Of a stretch of 64,000 nt of DNA, positions 62,979 through 64,000 are shown in pieces (the first letter of the stretch is position 1; each line of letters opens with the position of its first letter). Source of the DNA: an uncultured Granulosicoccaceae bacterium (GTDB lineage Bacteria; Pseudomonadota; Gammaproteobacteria; Granulosicoccales; Granulosicoccaceae); contig CALISD010000071.1 of assembly GCA_938041955.1 (NCBI GenBank), forward strand, positions 1-64,000. Reading direction: 5' to 3'. Under the pieces are notes generated by a model, which searched no databases, was not told where the DNA came from, and worked only from the letters and a program-made list of their open reading frames with translations. The position numbers and the translations under genes are program-made.

Positions 62979-63929
62979 CTAAGCCGCATCAACTATAAAT
63001 TGGGATTTCGCAAGATCAGCATTAAGATTTTCGCCGTCCAATTTTAAATCGGTCGCACAACCAATTAACGTATTCTCCAAATATACAATCCCTACTCTAC
63101 TGCTATCCATAAAATGATTTCCAGACATCCCTACAAACAAGGAAGCCCTCACCCCTTTCATTTTATTTATGGAGTTTATACTCACGTTCAATATGTCTCT
63201 CTGATAAGAATCATTCAACATATCTACCGGGATAATCTGATTCACAAACGCTTTATCAGGTATACTGGTTTCAAATTTCTCAACCTGCTCCAAACCTTGC
63301 AGGCTTAATCCATATATCTTCTGTTGATAGCTCTGCTTCTCTAAAAACAGATTTCTACATGACTTTATTGCATCATGAAATGGATTAGATACAGCCCGTA
63401 AAATATTTGCATCAAGTTCGCTAGCATATATATGGGCAGAACAAGACAACTTTAATTCTTGGTATAGGAAGGCATTTAGCAACCTAACTTCCTCAGTCCC
63501 CCCACACTGACACTTTTTGTTCATATCCCAATCGCTCGACGCTCTCCATCTAAAACAGCAATTGCAAAAAAGAAATTTATCTTCATCTTTGTAAAATTGC
63601 TGAATCGCAGTATCAACCCTTGTCAAAAACGACAACTCTTGGGCAATCCAGTCTTCATATTGCTCTACTGATTTAAACTGAGCCATATACATCCAATGGC
63701 TTCTTTCTAAAGGAGCAATGTCACCCTGTTCGGCAATAGACTGCGGAGTATGTTCATTGTCCTTCTCTGCGCTATTCCAGAAAAATGAATAGCCTTGCTC
63801 CAGATGAGTCTCGTGCATATTGCTTTCGACAGTCTGTGTCCAGTTATCAAGTAACTCACCATAGACTTGCTTATTTTTTCTAGTTAGATATTGGCAGTGC
63901 CTGGAGACCACCGGAGAATCTTTGCTCAT
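62979..63929 (-). CDS. Zinc-ribbon protein of unknown function
   Basis: About 316 residues from the ATG at 63929 (GGAG at 5 nt). A knuckle CNCC (122-125) and CQCGG (140-144) make a probable zinc ribbon, followed by LLNAFLYQEL and HIYASELDANILRAV. This order recalls zinc-ribbon-plus-methyltransferase proteins of surface-glycan loci, but no SAM-binding motif follows, so the catalytic identity is open. It is the first gene of the group of three on the minus strand. Base composition looks AT-richer than the housekeeping part. Confidence 0.65.
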   Translation of the reverse strand: MSKDSPVVSRHCQYLTRKNKQVYGELLDNWTQTVESNMHETHLEQGYSFFWNSAEKDNEHTPQSIAEQGDIAPLERSHWMYMAQFKSVEQYEDWIAQELSFLTRVDTAIQQFYKDEDKFLFCNCCFRWRASSDWDMNKKCQCGGTEEVRLLNAFLYQELKLSCSAHIYASELDANILRAVSNPFHDAIKSCRNLFLEKQSYQQKIYGLSLQGLEQVEKFETSIPDKAFVNQIIPVDMLNDSYQRDILNVSINSINKMKGVRASLFVGMSGNHFMDSSRVGIVYLENTLIGCATDLKLDGENLNADLAKSQFIVDAA

Positions 63930-64000
63930 GTTAGCTCCGCTAAAGTGCAGAAACCTCAATGGCTCACCGTTGACTAAAACCGAATCATCAGATTCCCGAA

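Overview
This window is a stretch of a gammaproteobacterial chromosome. The evidence is its gene neighbourhoods: yceF / yceD-rpmF-plsX-fabH, uvrY-uvrC-pgsA, rpoE-rseA-rseB-rseC-mucD-lepA-lepB-rnc-era-recO, ppiB-lpxH and nusB/pgpA. A marine habitat is suggested by a sensor kinase/regulator pair that resembles the 'marine sortase' dedicated two-component system, by a monomeric isocitrate dehydrogenase, and by secreted enzymes with CBM10-like and Ig-like modules. The genus cannot be fixed from the sequence. No complete tRNA, rRNA, IS element or CRISPR array was seen.

Layout. (1) 0.2-4 kb: an Asp/Glu-racemase-fold protein lacking its usual catalytic cysteines, a cold-shock protein, a sparse 860-bp gap with a long hairpin, and a lipoprotein with a HELAH motif. 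(2) 4.1-14.2 kb: two divergent operons for amino-sugar salvage. The left one carries murQ, a complete sugar ABC transporter and a Gfo/Idh/MocA oxidoreductase. The right one carries a BadF-type kinase, a GntR-type regulator, a SIS-type glucosamine-6-phosphate deaminase and nagA. Together they could take imported MurNAc/GlcNAc to fructose-6-phosphate. Two matching 17-bp sites, one in each operon's control region, are probably the GntR operators. (3) 14.4-21 kb: a DmpA-type peptidase, a copper amine oxidase, a secreted alpha/beta hydrolase with two C-terminal CBM10-like motifs, a cytosolic PhnD-like protein and a small HExxH protein. (4) 21-33 kb: housekeeping genes (pgsA, uvrC, uvrY, fabH, plsX, rpmF, yceD, yceF, pgpA, nusB, two cyclophilins, lpxH), interrupted by intergenic repeat arrays. 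(5) 33-44 kb: a long co-directional envelope-stress / translation / RNA-processing cluster starting from a recognisable sigma-E promoter. (6) 44-53.5 kb: orn, rsgA, monomeric idh, the sortase-type histidine kinase and regulator with no sortase in sight, and ETF-ubiquinone oxidoreductase. (7) 53.6-64 kb: an accessory region with a sulfotransferase-TPR protein, an SGNH hydrolase and a galactose-oxidase-like enzyme joined to the same repeat module, a methyltransferase, a second sulfotransferase and a zinc-ribbon protein of unknown function.

The most distinctive signals are: the copper-radical oxidase with five 103-residue repeats beside an SGNH hydrolase carrying four related repeats, downstream of a perfect CRP site; NusB with a roughly 205-residue charged tail; the orphan sortase-type two-component pair; and a dispersed intergenic repeat with core ACCCGACGCGTCAGCGAG, found as single copies, as 40-bp tandem arrays and as a diverged form inside 176-180-bp units.
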